Assembly (NCBI GenBank): GCA_947649125.1 | Contig: CANSQL010000003.1 | Span: forward strand, 1 to 64,000 | Source: an uncultured Erysipelotrichaceae bacterium | GTDB lineage: Bacteria > Bacillota_I > Bacilli_A > Erysipelotrichales > Erysipelotrichaceae | Reading direction: 5' to 3' | DNA length: 64,000 bases | In this document: positions 12,642 through 22,837 of the stretch, one piece after another | Position numbering within the stretch: the first letter of the stretch is position 1 | How the letters are laid out: each line of letters begins with the position of its first letter | Notes under the pieces: model-generated | Database searches by the model: none | Told to the model about the DNA's origin: nothing | Seen by the model: the letters and a program-made list of their open reading frames with translations, nothing else | Made by a program: the position numbers and the translations under genes

Positions 12642-13534
12642 AGAAGATTCATGAAATCACATGTAAAAAGGCATTTCGTAAACTGTCGCATCGTATCGGC
12701 CCGTATGAGTATGATATGAATGTTTATCGCGGCTGTGCGCATCGCTGTGCTTATTGTTTCGCTGTTTATTCACAGCGTTATTTGAATGATGACAGCTTTT
12801 ATGATGATATATATGTGAAAGTAAATATTGCACAACAGCTGGAAAAACAGCTTGCTTCACCGCACTGGAAGCGACAGTTGGTGAATATCGGTTCAGTCAG
12901 TGATTCCTATCAGCCGATTGAAGCGAAATATGAACTGATGCGTGAGGTGTTGCCGATTTTAATTCGTTATCGCACCCCTTGTATTATTTCGACAAAGTCA
13001 GACTTGATCTTGCGTGATGTTGATTTAATCAAGCAGCTTGCCGAGGTCACCTTTGTGAATATCGCCGTTACGATTACCACGCTTGATGAGAAGATGGCTT
13101 CGATTACAGAACCGAATGCGAAAGGGATACAACAGCGCTTGCAGGCAATCACTGAAATCAAACGACAGACAAACGCTGTTACCGGAATTCATGTGATGCC
13201 GGTGATGCCGTATCTCAATGATGATGAGGCTTCGTTATTATCAATGTTAGAGTTGACAAAGCAGGCTGATGCCGATTATGCGACGTTTGCGCCTTTGCAT
13301 TTACACGGCGAAACAAAAGTGAAGTTCTTTCAAATGTTAAGGCATCATTATCCGCATTTGATTGTGCCGTATGAGCAGCTTTATCGAAACAGAAAGCTTG
13401 ATCCTGCTTATAAAAAGGCTTTTTATGAAAGGATCAAAGTATTGAGTGAGGCTCAAGGAGTGTGTATCGATTATATGAAATTTGCCCGGGAGTTTTTTCA
13501 GAAACAGCAGGTGGAACAGTTATCACTGTGGTAG
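12626..13534 (+). CDS. Radical SAM protein, spore photoproduct lyase-like/Rv2578c-type
   Basis: MNVYRGCAHRCAYCFA cluster motif; KSDLILRD. Confidence 0.8.
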   Translation: MEHSVKKIHEITCKKAFRKLSHRIGPYEYDMNVYRGCAHRCAYCFAVYSQRYLNDDSFYDDIYVKVNIAQQLEKQLASPHWKRQLVNIGSVSDSYQPIEAKYELMREVLPILIRYRTPCIISTKSDLILRDVDLIKQLAEVTFVNIAVTITTLDEKMASITEPNAKGIQQRLQAITEIKRQTNAVTGIHVMPVMPYLNDDEASLLSMLELTKQADADYATFAPLHLHGETKVKFFQMLRHHYPHLIVPYEQLYRNRKLDPAYKKAFYERIKVLSEAQGVCIDYMKFAREFFQKQQVEQLSLW

Positions 13535-13567
13535 GGAAATGAGAATGCAATATATTTTCAGTTATAT

Positions 13568-13606
13568 AAAAAGTACGGTACTTTATTTTGTTACCGCACT
13601 TTTTCA
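13568..13606 (+). terminator. Terminator after the radical SAM gene
   Basis: AAAAGTACGGTA...TACCGCACTTTTT hairpin. Confidence 0.65.
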
Positions 13607-13705
13607 TGTTGGTTTAAAGATGCGACCTGATTAAAAAAGAAAATCTTTATTGATAGTACATTAATTGATAGGTTTCTATATAAAAAAATATACATACGCA
13701 ACCAT

Positions 13706-13744
13706 TTCACTTTTTCATGATGAATCAAAGTGAAATTTTTTTAT
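13706..13744 (+). terminator. Second hairpin with T tract upstream of the ABC transporter promoter
   Basis: TTTCACTTTTTCATGATGAATCAAAGTGAAATTTTTTTA. Confidence 0.6.
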
Positions 13745-13821
13745 ATTCCTGTTGACAAAACAATTATTTAGGTGTACTGTATTAGTACAACTAGTACAGA
13801 AAATACAGAGGAGGAATACGT

Positions 13822-16371
13822 ATGCTTGAACTATCACATGTATCAAAAACATATCGTACCGGAAAAGGAGTAAAAGTACAGGCTTTAAAAGACGTCAATT
13901 TAAAGTTTGCCGATCACGGAATGGTTTTTATTTTAGGGAAAAGCGGATCGGGGAAATCAACGCTGCTGAATATTATCGGCGGCTTGGACCAGGCGGACAG
14001 CGGAGAATTGATAATTCATCAAAAGAGTACCAAAAGCTTTACACAGGCAGATTTTGATGCGTATCGCAATACGTATATCGGCTTTATTTTTCAAGAGTTT
14101 TATTTGATGGAGCAATATACGATCGAAAAGAATATCGCCTTATCCTATCAGCTTCAGCAAAAGGAAGCAGATCATGAACAAATTGCACGGATACTGGAAA
14201 CAGTCGGTTTAAAGGGTTATGAGAATCGTTATCCAAATGAGTTGTCCGGCGGACAAAAACAGCGTGTTGCGATTGCGCGTTCCTTAATCAAGAAACCACA
14301 GATTTTAATGGCTGATGAGCCTACCGGTGCTTTAGATTCAGCGACGGGAAAGGAAATATTTACAACCTTAAAAGAGCTTTCTAAGGAAAAGCTTGTTATC
14401 GTAGTCAGCCATGATGAAGAAGCGGCGAAAACTTATGCCGATCGTATCATTACCTTTTCCGACGGGGCGGTTGTAGAAGATACGAACGCTGCGGCAGAGG
14501 CAGATCAAAAGGAATTTATACCGATCGCGTCTCATTTACCGTTTAAAGACTGCTTTCATTTAGGTATTACCTGCTTTAAGCATAAAAAGCTGCGAATGAT
14601 TTTTACCATTCTTTTAACTTCGTTTGCACTCTTATGTTTGGCTTTATCCGATTGTATCGGTCAATTTAACGGAGCTAATGCACAATATAAGGCAATGCAG
14701 GAACATGATGAGCATTTGTTATCGATTCAAAGAAACGATATTGATGCGGACGGAAATGTTTATATCGGTTGGCAGGATCGTATGAATGAGATTAAAAAAG
14801 CCGATGCGGTGAAACTGATTAATGCACTGCCGCAACAAACAGCGAAACTATATGATTCATCATTATATCAATTTAATTCATTAGGTATGGGAATTCAAGT
14901 CAAGGAGCGAAGTGCTTACTTTGATTCCGGCTTGGATCATTTCTATTTGACAGAAGCAAATGATTTCAATGCTGTCGGATATGACAAATCAATCATCATC
15001 GGTCATTTTCCGAAAAAAAATCAGGAAATTGCGATTAGTTCCTACTTGGCGGATTTAATCATCGAACACGGAATTAATGATCAGCAGGGAAAGCTTATAA
15101 AGCCTAAAAATGAAACTGAATTATTAGAAAAAGTACAGCTGCCGATTTTAGATCAATGGCTCAATGTCTCGGCAATCGTAAAGGAAAAGGATTATTCAAA
15201 ATATAAGTTTCTGCATACGATTCCGGAAGGACAGATGAAAGAGGAAGAATACAATCAATTCAGAAAGTTTTATTCCCAGGTTCAACAAAACAGCAGCTAT
15301 TTATATGTAAAAGACGGCTTTATTCAATCCGTTCAACCGGAAAAAAGCAATTATTTAAATCGTGAGACTTATCAATTAATGTATCAGGAGGAATCTTTAA
15401 AAAACGGCCATATAACATATGGAGGAGGAATGGCATATCCAAAGGAGACGCTCACTTACTTTGACGGTAATCAGCTTCAACAGACAGATCATTTACAAAA
15501 GCATGAGGTCTTATGGGGTCTCTCTGAATTAGATAATTATCATTTATCAGCTTCAAGCAGCTTCCCGTCGCTTTATGATGATGCCTTTACGACGCTTCCG
15601 GCAGCTGAAAAGGAACGTATAATTAAAGATATGGCAAAACAGGTTATTGGTAAAAAATTCACGATGAGGTATGAAAACTATTTTAACAATAATGCGGTGA
15701 TTGAGCAGGAGATTACAGTAAAGGGAGTGATTCTGCCTGACAGCTACGGTATGAATATGCTTGATTCGGTTGAGCATACTTCTTATGTGAATAAAGAATT
15801 GCTTGAACCACATATCAGCGATGCACTTTATTTGGGCGGTATTCTTATCAGTGCCGACGGCAATGAATGTCGTGAACTGTTGGAGAACTATCCGATTGAT
15901 CAGGAATTTTATGCAAAAACTATGGCAACTAATGATGTGCAAAGTATTAAAAGTTTCGCTGAATTTGCGACTAAGGTATTCTTTATTGCAAGTATCGCAT
16001 TCTTTATCTTTGCGGCTGTATTGATGATGAATTTTATCGTCGTATCTATCACGTATCGTCGCAAGGATATTGGCATTTTACGTTCAATCGGCGCAAGAAG
16101 TGTAGATGTTATTAAGATCTTTATCTGGGAAGCATTGGTGCTGGCAGTAATTGCTTATATTGTGACTTTGATCTTCTTGTTTGTAATCAGCTTCCTTGTA
16201 AATCAGTATGCAATGGAAACGGTAGGTATTGTGATTTCACCGATAATCATCACCTTAAGACAGCCGTTATTGCTGATTGTCATCGTTTTATTGATCGCAC
16301 TCATATCCGGTGCAGTGCCGATCTTAAGAATTGCTCGTCAGCGTCCGATCGATGCGATTAAAAAGGGCTAA
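13822..16371 (+). CDS. ABC transporter: ATPase fused to FtsX-family permease (MacB-like topology)
   Basis: Walker A GKSGSGKST, signature LSGGQKQRVAIARS, Walker B LMADEPTGALD; C-terminal FtsX permease. Confidence 0.9.
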   Translation: MLELSHVSKTYRTGKGVKVQALKDVNLKFADHGMVFILGKSGSGKSTLLNIIGGLDQADSGELIIHQKSTKSFTQADFDAYRNTYIGFIFQEFYLMEQYTIEKNIALSYQLQQKEADHEQIARILETVGLKGYENRYPNELSGGQKQRVAIARSLIKKPQILMADEPTGALDSATGKEIFTTLKELSKEKLVIVVSHDEEAAKTYADRIITFSDGAVVEDTNAAAEADQKEFIPIASHLPFKDCFHLGITCFKHKKLRMIFTILLTSFALLCLALSDCIGQFNGANAQYKAMQEHDEHLLSIQRNDIDADGNVYIGWQDRMNEIKKADAVKLINALPQQTAKLYDSSLYQFNSLGMGIQVKERSAYFDSGLDHFYLTEANDFNAVGYDKSIIIGHFPKKNQEIAISSYLADLIIEHGINDQQGKLIKPKNETELLEKVQLPILDQWLNVSAIVKEKDYSKYKFLHTIPEGQMKEEEYNQFRKFYSQVQQNSSYLYVKDGFIQSVQPEKSNYLNRETYQLMYQEESLKNGHITYGGGMAYPKETLTYFDGNQLQQTDHLQKHEVLWGLSELDNYHLSASSSFPSLYDDAFTTLPAAEKERIIKDMAKQVIGKKFTMRYENYFNNNAVIEQEITVKGVILPDSYGMNMLDSVEHTSYVNKELLEPHISDALYLGGILISADGNECRELLENYPIDQEFYAKTMATNDVQSIKSFAEFATKVFFIASIAFFIFAAVLMMNFIVVSITYRRKDIGILRSIGARSVDVIKIFIWEALVLAVIAYIVTLIFLFVISFLVNQYAMETVGIVISPIIITLRQPLLLIVIVLLIALISGAVPILRIARQRPIDAIKKG

Positions 16372-16450
16372 TATGAATTCTTTTCTGTTAATAAATAACT
16401 GGAACATAATCATATCACATTAAAAAAATATCGGTTCACTATCGTATCAT

Positions 16451-16495
16451 AATCGGTTCATTATGATTGACACAAATGAACCGATTTGCTACAAT
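16451..16495 (+). promoter_or_regulatory. Promoter with overlapping 12-bp perfect inverted repeat operator
   Basis: AATCGGTTCATT-N12-AATGAACCGATT; TTGACA (16467) N17 TACAAT (16490). Confidence 0.75.
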
Positions 16496-16527
16496 AAGAC
16501 CATCAACAATGCAAAGGAGATGGCAGA

Positions 16528-17877
16528 ATGCTGTTTAGAGAAAGCGAAACCTTAGAATTAAAAGAAACTGTTTCAGATGAGATAAAAAAAGAAATTATTG
16601 CATTCGCTAATTGCAACGGCGGTAAATTGTATATCGGTGTTCAAGATGACGGCGAAGTGATCGGTGTAGACAATCCTGACAGTGTGTCTTTACAGCTCAG
16701 CAATATGGTCAGAGATTCAATTAAACCTGATGTCACAATGTTTATACATTATGAAACGATTGAGAAGGCGGGTAAAAAAATTATCGCTGTCGATGTTCAG
16801 CAGGGAACGGATCGTCCTTATTATCTGTTTAAAAAAGGAATGCGACCGGAAGGGGTATATGTGAGGCAGGGAAATTCCTCTGTGCCTGCCAGTGATTTAG
16901 CAATTCGACGCATGATTAAAGAGACAGACGGTGATCGCTTTGAAGCAATGCGCAGCTTAAATCAAGAGCTTACTTTTGAAGCAGCGAAAACAGAATTTTC
17001 ACTACGTAATATTGAATTCGGAACTCAACAAATGCGTACTTTAAAAATGATTGATCAGGATAATCTTTACAGTAACTTGGGATTTCTTTTATCCGATCAA
17101 TGTTTTCATACTATAAAGGTAGCGGTTTTTCAAGGTACGGATCAATCAGTGTTTAAGGATCGGCGAGAATTCAGCGGATCGCTGCTGCGCCAGATGAATG
17201 ATGTTTATGATTTTATTGATTTTCGTAATCAAACACGTGCGACTATAGAGAAGTTGTTGCGAACGGATGTCAGAGACTATCCGGAAATTGCTGTGAGAGA
17301 AGCTTTGATGAATATGCTGGTTCATCGTGATTATTCTTTCAGTGCCGGTTCGTTTATCAGTATTTATGATAATCGAATAGAATTTGTATCAATCGGCGGT
17401 TTAATGTATGGGATTGAATCCGAGGATATTATGTTAGGTATTTCTGTATGCAGAAATCAAGAGCTTGCGAATGTATTTTATCGATTGCATCTGATTGAGG
17501 CATACGGTACCGGAATGGGGAAAATAATGCAGGCATATGAAGGATATGATGAAACGCCTGTCATTGAAACTACAAAAAATGCTTTTAAGATTATTTTACC
17601 TAATATTAATGCGAAATATGAAGCAGCAAACGATTCTGCCTTGTATGTTGAATGTCCGAATCATTTTTCTGTCAGATACAAGAAACCGTTGTTTGACAAA
17701 GAAGAAAAGATTATGGAGTATGCACGGATACACGGTGCTGTCACAAGGAATGATGTTATTCAATTATTAAAGACGAGCATCTCTACCGCTGCTCGAATCC
17801 TTAATAAAATGGTTGATAACGGATTACTGAAGCGAAACGGAAAAGCGAGAAGTACTTATTACACGATTGCAGAATGA
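16528..17877 (+). CDS. AlbA_2/Schlafen-like ATP-binding domain transcriptional regulator (COG2865 type)
   Basis: ESETLELKETV...EIIAFANCNGGKLYIGVQDDGEVIG N-terminal domain; EALMNMLVHRDYS; C-terminal wHTH. Confidence 0.85.
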   Translation: MLFRESETLELKETVSDEIKKEIIAFANCNGGKLYIGVQDDGEVIGVDNPDSVSLQLSNMVRDSIKPDVTMFIHYETIEKAGKKIIAVDVQQGTDRPYYLFKKGMRPEGVYVRQGNSSVPASDLAIRRMIKETDGDRFEAMRSLNQELTFEAAKTEFSLRNIEFGTQQMRTLKMIDQDNLYSNLGFLLSDQCFHTIKVAVFQGTDQSVFKDRREFSGSLLRQMNDVYDFIDFRNQTRATIEKLLRTDVRDYPEIAVREALMNMLVHRDYSFSAGSFISIYDNRIEFVSIGGLMYGIESEDIMLGISVCRNQELANVFYRLHLIEAYGTGMGKIMQAYEGYDETPVIETTKNAFKIILPNINAKYEAANDSALYVECPNHFSVRYKKPLFDKEEKIMEYARIHGAVTRNDVIQLLKTSISTAARILNKMVDNGLLKRNGKARSTYYTIAE

Positions 17878-17902
17878 TCTATGCTTTACGATAAACAAAA
17901 AA

Positions 17903-17935
17903 ATGCCTCTGTCTGAAAAACAGGGGCATATTCTT
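17903..17935. terminator. Probably bidirectional terminator
   Basis: ATGCCTCTGTCTGAAAAACAGGGGCAT flanked by A tract and T-rich tract between convergent genes. Confidence 0.7.
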
Positions 17936-19198
17936 TTATTCCTTTTCTGTTGTTTGTGAATCGTTTTCTTTAGGCTGCTTGAAGCTGTAAACACCATCTT
18001 GTTCATCGGCTGTGATCATTTCCGTATCGGTAATACTGATTTTACGCTTCTTTAAGATTTCATTGATATAATGTGTAAACATTGCGTAAAAGAATGCTGT
18101 AGTCGGCACCGCCAAAAGCATACCGATAATACCGAACTGCGCTCCGAATACAAAGATGCTGAGCAATACCCAAAGACCCGGGAGACCGACGGAATTGCCG
18201 ACAACTCGCGGATAGATGACATTATCCTCAAACTGCTGCATCAGTTGATAGTAAATTACAAACAATACTGCGGTTGAGAAATTTTCCGACAGAATCAGAA
18301 TTGCACCGACACTCATTGCAAACATGGATCCGAATACGGGAACTAACGAACAAACCGCAATTAATGTGGAAATCAGCTCGGGATAGGGGAATTGAAACAG
18401 CTTCATCGTAACGAAATATAGCACCCATAAAATACCTGCTTCGACAAGCTGTCCGGTAATGAAGCCGGTAAAAATCTGATTGGCACGTGTTCCCCAATAA
18501 AAGATTGTTTTAGAACGATTTGCGCCGCAGGCTGCCACCACAACCTTGCGAGTTTGACGAATAAAGCTTTCTTTACCTGACAATAAGTACAAGGAAAACA
18601 TAAAGCCGGTAAAAATAATCGCAAAGCGAGCGGTAAAGGACATCGCATTGTCCCAAATACCGCCGGCACTGTTGGATAAGAAGCCGAGTACCTGTGAAGA
18701 AATTTTAGCCCAATCCATACTGCCCATGTTTAGCAGCTCACGAATTTGACTGATATCGGTCAGCTGATAATCAATATTTAATGTGGTAAGCAGGTCGTCA
18801 ATGTTTTCCACAATACCCGACAACAATCCCGACAAGTTATTCAAAAGCTGCACAAAGCTCTCTAAAATACGCGGTACGATGATTGAAAACATCAAAATCA
18901 GAATACCGAATACAATAATCAAGGACAAGGTAATCGCAATGCCGCGTTTGAAACGATGCAGGAAGGAACCCTCTTTGATCACATGCTTCAGCAGCTTCTC
19001 TACTCTTACCATTACGACATTGATCACAAAGGCGAAGCCGATCGCATATAAAATAGACTGAAACATACCGATAAAGCTTGAAAATACCGATGTTACAACA
19101 TCAAAGCGAAAGACAAATGCCGCAAACAGAATCGTATAAGTCACAAGCAATATCCACGGACGTATTTTAATGAAATCGTCCTTGTTTTTATTCATCAT
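17936..19198 (-). CDS. AI-2E family transporter (PerM/YdbI-like)
   Basis: Multi-TM; VVGNSVGLPGLWVLLSIFVFGAQFGIIGMLLAVP motif. Confidence 0.88.
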   Translation of the reverse strand: MMNKNKDDFIKIRPWILLVTYTILFAAFVFRFDVVTSVFSSFIGMFQSILYAIGFAFVINVVMVRVEKLLKHVIKEGSFLHRFKRGIAITLSLIIVFGILILMFSIIVPRILESFVQLLNNLSGLLSGIVENIDDLLTTLNIDYQLTDISQIRELLNMGSMDWAKISSQVLGFLSNSAGGIWDNAMSFTARFAIIFTGFMFSLYLLSGKESFIRQTRKVVVAACGANRSKTIFYWGTRANQIFTGFITGQLVEAGILWVLYFVTMKLFQFPYPELISTLIAVCSLVPVFGSMFAMSVGAILILSENFSTAVLFVIYYQLMQQFEDNVIYPRVVGNSVGLPGLWVLLSIFVFGAQFGIIGMLLAVPTTAFFYAMFTHYINEILKKRKISITDTEMITADEQDGVYSFKQPKENDSQTTEKE

Positions 19199-19427
19199 AA
19201 AATCACTCCCGTTATTGATATAGCTACTATTGTATGCTTATCAAGCGAAAATTACAAGCATAATCAAATAAATACAGTAAACAGACAGTTATATGAATCA
19301 GTATCTCATCACAAGCACCTATATCTTTACTCCTTCAACAGCATACAGGATTTATTTGCACACCGCTTTACGGTTATGTTATAATTGGATAGTAAGTAAC
19401 GATTACAAGTAAGGAATCGGTGATACT

Positions 19428-20063
19428 ATGGCATTAGAAAATTTATACCAATGCACACCATCACAACTACAGGATTTACCTGAAAAGCTGGCAGAGGCTT
19501 TTTACTTCAGTCCGTTATTTCAGATTGCTTTTCCCGATGAAGCAAAGCGTAAGGAATGTATGGTATTTTACTTTAAACAATATTTATATGCAATAGCGCC
19601 GGAAGCGCTGTTTTTGGCTGACAGTGAGGATATGCACACGATTATGATCGTATGTGATTCTCGTCGTTATCAGCAAAAAGAATATTATAAGCGTTTATGT
19701 AAAATGAATCTGCGTTTTATCCGTTTTGTGAAAAAGATCGGTGCAAAGCAATGTCTTTATTTGATCAAGCACTGGGATATGTTTTCCAGTCGTTGGATGA
19801 AGGATTTTAAACGAAAGCATCACTTTCATCTCGATATGATCATTACCGATGCCACGGCACGCAATCACGGCATTGCGGAGCGTATGGTAAGAGAGCTGAT
19901 TGATGAGGGTGATATTATGGATATGGATGTCAGTGCCGAGGTCTATCAAAAGGATACGGCACTGTGGCTTGAAAAAATGGGCTTTATATTAATGAATACG
20001 ATCGTAGATGAGGAAAACGATCTGCATCAGTATTGTTTGATCAATCAGCAGCATAAGGAGTAA
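19428..20063 (+). CDS. GNAT-family N-acetyltransferase
   Basis: MIITDATARNHGIAERMVRELID, LWLEKMGF pattern. Confidence 0.65.
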   Translation: MALENLYQCTPSQLQDLPEKLAEAFYFSPLFQIAFPDEAKRKECMVFYFKQYLYAIAPEALFLADSEDMHTIMIVCDSRRYQQKEYYKRLCKMNLRFIRFVKKIGAKQCLYLIKHWDMFSSRWMKDFKRKHHFHLDMIITDATARNHGIAERMVRELIDEGDIMDMDVSAEVYQKDTALWLEKMGFILMNTIVDEENDLHQYCLINQQHKE

Positions 20064-20066
20064 GCT

Positions 20067-21113
20067 ATGGATACAAGATATCGTGTAAAAAACTTTTGGA
20101 AATACTTTACGGGGGTATATAAGGAAATCGAACAGGCCTTTCATAATCAAGATGAGGAACTGCTTGCGGAGCTTCGCAAGGAGGTCAATCTGCAGGTACA
20201 GAGCGTTTGTGATGCGAGTGCGGAATTGGAATGGCAGGACGGCTTTTTTGAGTTGACCTTTAACGGCGGCATGAATAAGACAAAACAATATATTTGTGCA
20301 CTGTTAAAAAAGAGTGCGCCTAAGGAATTGATCGATGATTGGATCATCAGCGGTTATCGTCAGCCGTTATCTCAAAGTGCGCTTCATGCGCAGCTGAAGC
20401 TTGATGATGAAATATACAGCGGTACAGATTTTACGATCTATTATGAAATCAATCATGAGGCAAAATGTATTGATACGGCAATTTACAGTAAGGCATTACA
20501 GGGACTTGAGGAAACAAAGCAGCATCAGATTGCGACTGCGATGCTGGAGCTTTTTATCGGCGAAATTGAATTAGAAGCACGAATCGGTGATCTGCAGATT
20601 TTAGATGAACCGAAGAATGATGCCGAAAACTATTGTTTATTGCCTAATTTCTATGAGGATATCTGTGATATCGTAATCGATGAGGAATGGAGCGAATATC
20701 AAGAGCCGTGCGCAATCTATGCAGCCTATAAGCTGGATCAAAGCATCAGCGGTGATACACTGCGTAAGGATATGAAGCTGATCATTACTACGAATTCCTT
20801 ATTACAGAATGAATTACTGAATCAGGAAAATGACAGCTGTGAGGAAGCAAAGCGTTTCGGCAGTGAATACGGTTATCTTTACTATGAAATCGAACAGGAA
20901 AAGGAACAGATCGCATTGGTACGTCAACAGTTGGAAAAAGAGCTTCAGGACCTGTTTTATGAAAACAATATTGCCCGCATGATCGGCGGTGCCATAGGAA
21001 CGGTCTATGCTTATGTGGACTGTATCGTATTTGATACTGCAGCATTTGAAATTTTATTGGAAAAGCTGAATGAGCACTTAAGCTTTCCGCTTTATTATCG
21101 AAGCTTTATGTAA
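20067..21113 (+). CDS. Hypothetical protein
   Basis: Intact 348-aa ORF 4 nt after the GNAT gene; no family recognised. Confidence 0.75.
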   Translation: MDTRYRVKNFWKYFTGVYKEIEQAFHNQDEELLAELRKEVNLQVQSVCDASAELEWQDGFFELTFNGGMNKTKQYICALLKKSAPKELIDDWIISGYRQPLSQSALHAQLKLDDEIYSGTDFTIYYEINHEAKCIDTAIYSKALQGLEETKQHQIATAMLELFIGEIELEARIGDLQILDEPKNDAENYCLLPNFYEDICDIVIDEEWSEYQEPCAIYAAYKLDQSISGDTLRKDMKLIITTNSLLQNELLNQENDSCEEAKRFGSEYGYLYYEIEQEKEQIALVRQQLEKELQDLFYENNIARMIGGAIGTVYAYVDCIVFDTAAFEILLEKLNEHLSFPLYYRSFM

Positions 21114-21116
21114 CAT

Positions 21117-21143
21117 GACCTCATAGTTTCTGAGGTCTTTTTT
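21117..21143 (+). terminator. Terminator
   Basis: GACCTCATAGTTTCTGAGGTCTTTTTT. Confidence 0.75.
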
Positions 21144-21237
21144 ATATCAAAATGATTCAATCGTTTTACTGAATTGCTTTTCATTCGTGATTAAAAATGT
21201 TAAAATACTAATCGTATATAGAGAAGGAGCAGTCTAC

Positions 21238-21771
21238 GTGAAAAAACTATTTACTCCGGATTGTTATATTCGTTCTTATCGCGAATTAAATATAAAGCGG
21301 TTGATTTCGATGGGAATCAAACAGCTTGTATGTGATATCGATAATACACTGGTAGCTCATGATGTGGCGGTAGCGGATGAAGCAGTGAAGCAATTTATTC
21401 AAAATGTGAAGGACAGCGGCTTAAAGGTCGTTTTAGTATCCAATAATGTAAGGGAGCGAGTAGAAACCTTTGCGGACGGACTCGATGTTGCTGTATATCC
21501 GTTTGCGCAGAAGCCGTTGAAAAAAACATATAAAAAAATGCTGCGCGACAGCGGTTTAGCGGCCGAGCAGATTGCGGTATTGGGCGATCAGCTGTTGACG
21601 GATATGTTAGGGGCCAATCGACTCGGCTTTTATACGATTTTAACGACACCGGTAGCACAAAAGGATTTGAAGTGTACCAAGGTAAACCGCTTTTTTGAAA
21701 ATATGGTTTTTCATGTACTTGCCTTACAGGGCAAGCTGCACAGAGGAGAATATGATGAACAAACGATGTAA
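21238..21771 (+). CDS. yqeG: YqeG family HAD IIIA-type phosphatase
   Basis: LVCDIDNTLVAHD; GAPTLKK-like region; GTG start after GAAGGAG; adjacent to yqeH. Confidence 0.85.
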   Translation: MKKLFTPDCYIRSYRELNIKRLISMGIKQLVCDIDNTLVAHDVAVADEAVKQFIQNVKDSGLKVVLVSNNVRERVETFADGLDVAVYPFAQKPLKKTYKKMLRDSGLAAEQIAVLGDQLLTDMLGANRLGFYTILTTPVAQKDLKCTKVNRFFENMVFHVLALQGKLHRGEYDEQTM

Positions 21772-22837
21772 GGGCTGCGGAGCAATTTTGCAGCATGAAT
21801 ACAGTGATAAGCTCGGCTATTCGCCGAAGCAAGACGCTGATTATTGTCAGCGCTGTTTTCGCATATCACATTATGATGATGTGACGATTTCAATGAAAAC
21901 GGGAATCGATCCCGATACGGTGCTGCGCAAGGTTTCCGCCTTAGATGCATTGATTTTATGGGTCGTTGATTTATTTGATTTTGAAGCAAATTTGATTGCG
22001 GGGTTAAATCGGCATCTACAGGGCAAAACGATCGTGCTTGTAGCGACAAAGCGTGATCTGCTTCCGGAAACGACCGGAAATCAAAAGCTGGCTGATTTTA
22101 TGATGCAGCGCCTACAAGATTTCGGTATTACGATTGCCGGTTTGGTGATCTGCGGTGATTTGGTCAAGCATGCGTTTGATAAAGAGAATCATTCGCTGCG
22201 TGAGGTAGAAAAGGCGATCGAGTGCTATCGTGAGGGAAGGGATGTAGCGGTCATCGGTATGGCAAATGCCGGTAAGAGTACGCTGTTGAACGGCTTATTG
22301 AAAAACAATACACTGACAACCTCAAGACATCCCGGTACGACGTTAGACCTTGTGGAAATGGATATGGGGGATTATACGCTGTATGATACTCCCGGCTTAA
22401 CACGCAAGGACAGCTATTTAACGGTCGGTGATGAATCGCTCTTAAAACAGCTTATTCCCGATCGTCGCTTAAAGGCCAGAAGCTATCAGCTGTACGAGGA
22501 TCAGTCATTGGCTGTCGGCGGCTTGGCGCGCTTAGATCTGTTCGGCGGGAAAAAGGTAACCTGTGTCGGTTATTTTGCCCCGAGCTTAAAGCTGCATCGA
22601 GGAAAGGCCTCAGGTGCCGATGCTTTATGGCATGCTCATATGGGAGCTTTGTTGGCTCCTTCACTGAGTGAATCCTTTGATTCGATGAAGCGCTTCAGCT
22701 ATACGAAAAAGAGTAAGGAAAAGCTAGATGTGGTAATACACGGTCTCGGCTGGTTTTGTATCAGCGGTGATGTAAAAGAAATTCATATTTATGTGGATCA
22801 AGCGGTATCCGTAACATTCAGAAAGGCGATGATTTAA
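21752..22837 (+). CDS. yqeH: Ribosome biogenesis GTPase YqeH
   Basis: Zn-finger CKGCG...YCQRC; circularly permuted GTPase with VIGMANAGKSTLLN. Confidence 0.92.
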   Translation: MMNKRCKGCGAILQHEYSDKLGYSPKQDADYCQRCFRISHYDDVTISMKTGIDPDTVLRKVSALDALILWVVDLFDFEANLIAGLNRHLQGKTIVLVATKRDLLPETTGNQKLADFMMQRLQDFGITIAGLVICGDLVKHAFDKENHSLREVEKAIECYREGRDVAVIGMANAGKSTLLNGLLKNNTLTTSRHPGTTLDLVEMDMGDYTLYDTPGLTRKDSYLTVGDESLLKQLIPDRRLKARSYQLYEDQSLAVGGLARLDLFGGKKVTCVGYFAPSLKLHRGKASGADALWHAHMGALLAPSLSESFDSMKRFSYTKKSKEKLDVVIHGLGWFCISGDVKEIHIYVDQAVSVTFRKAMI

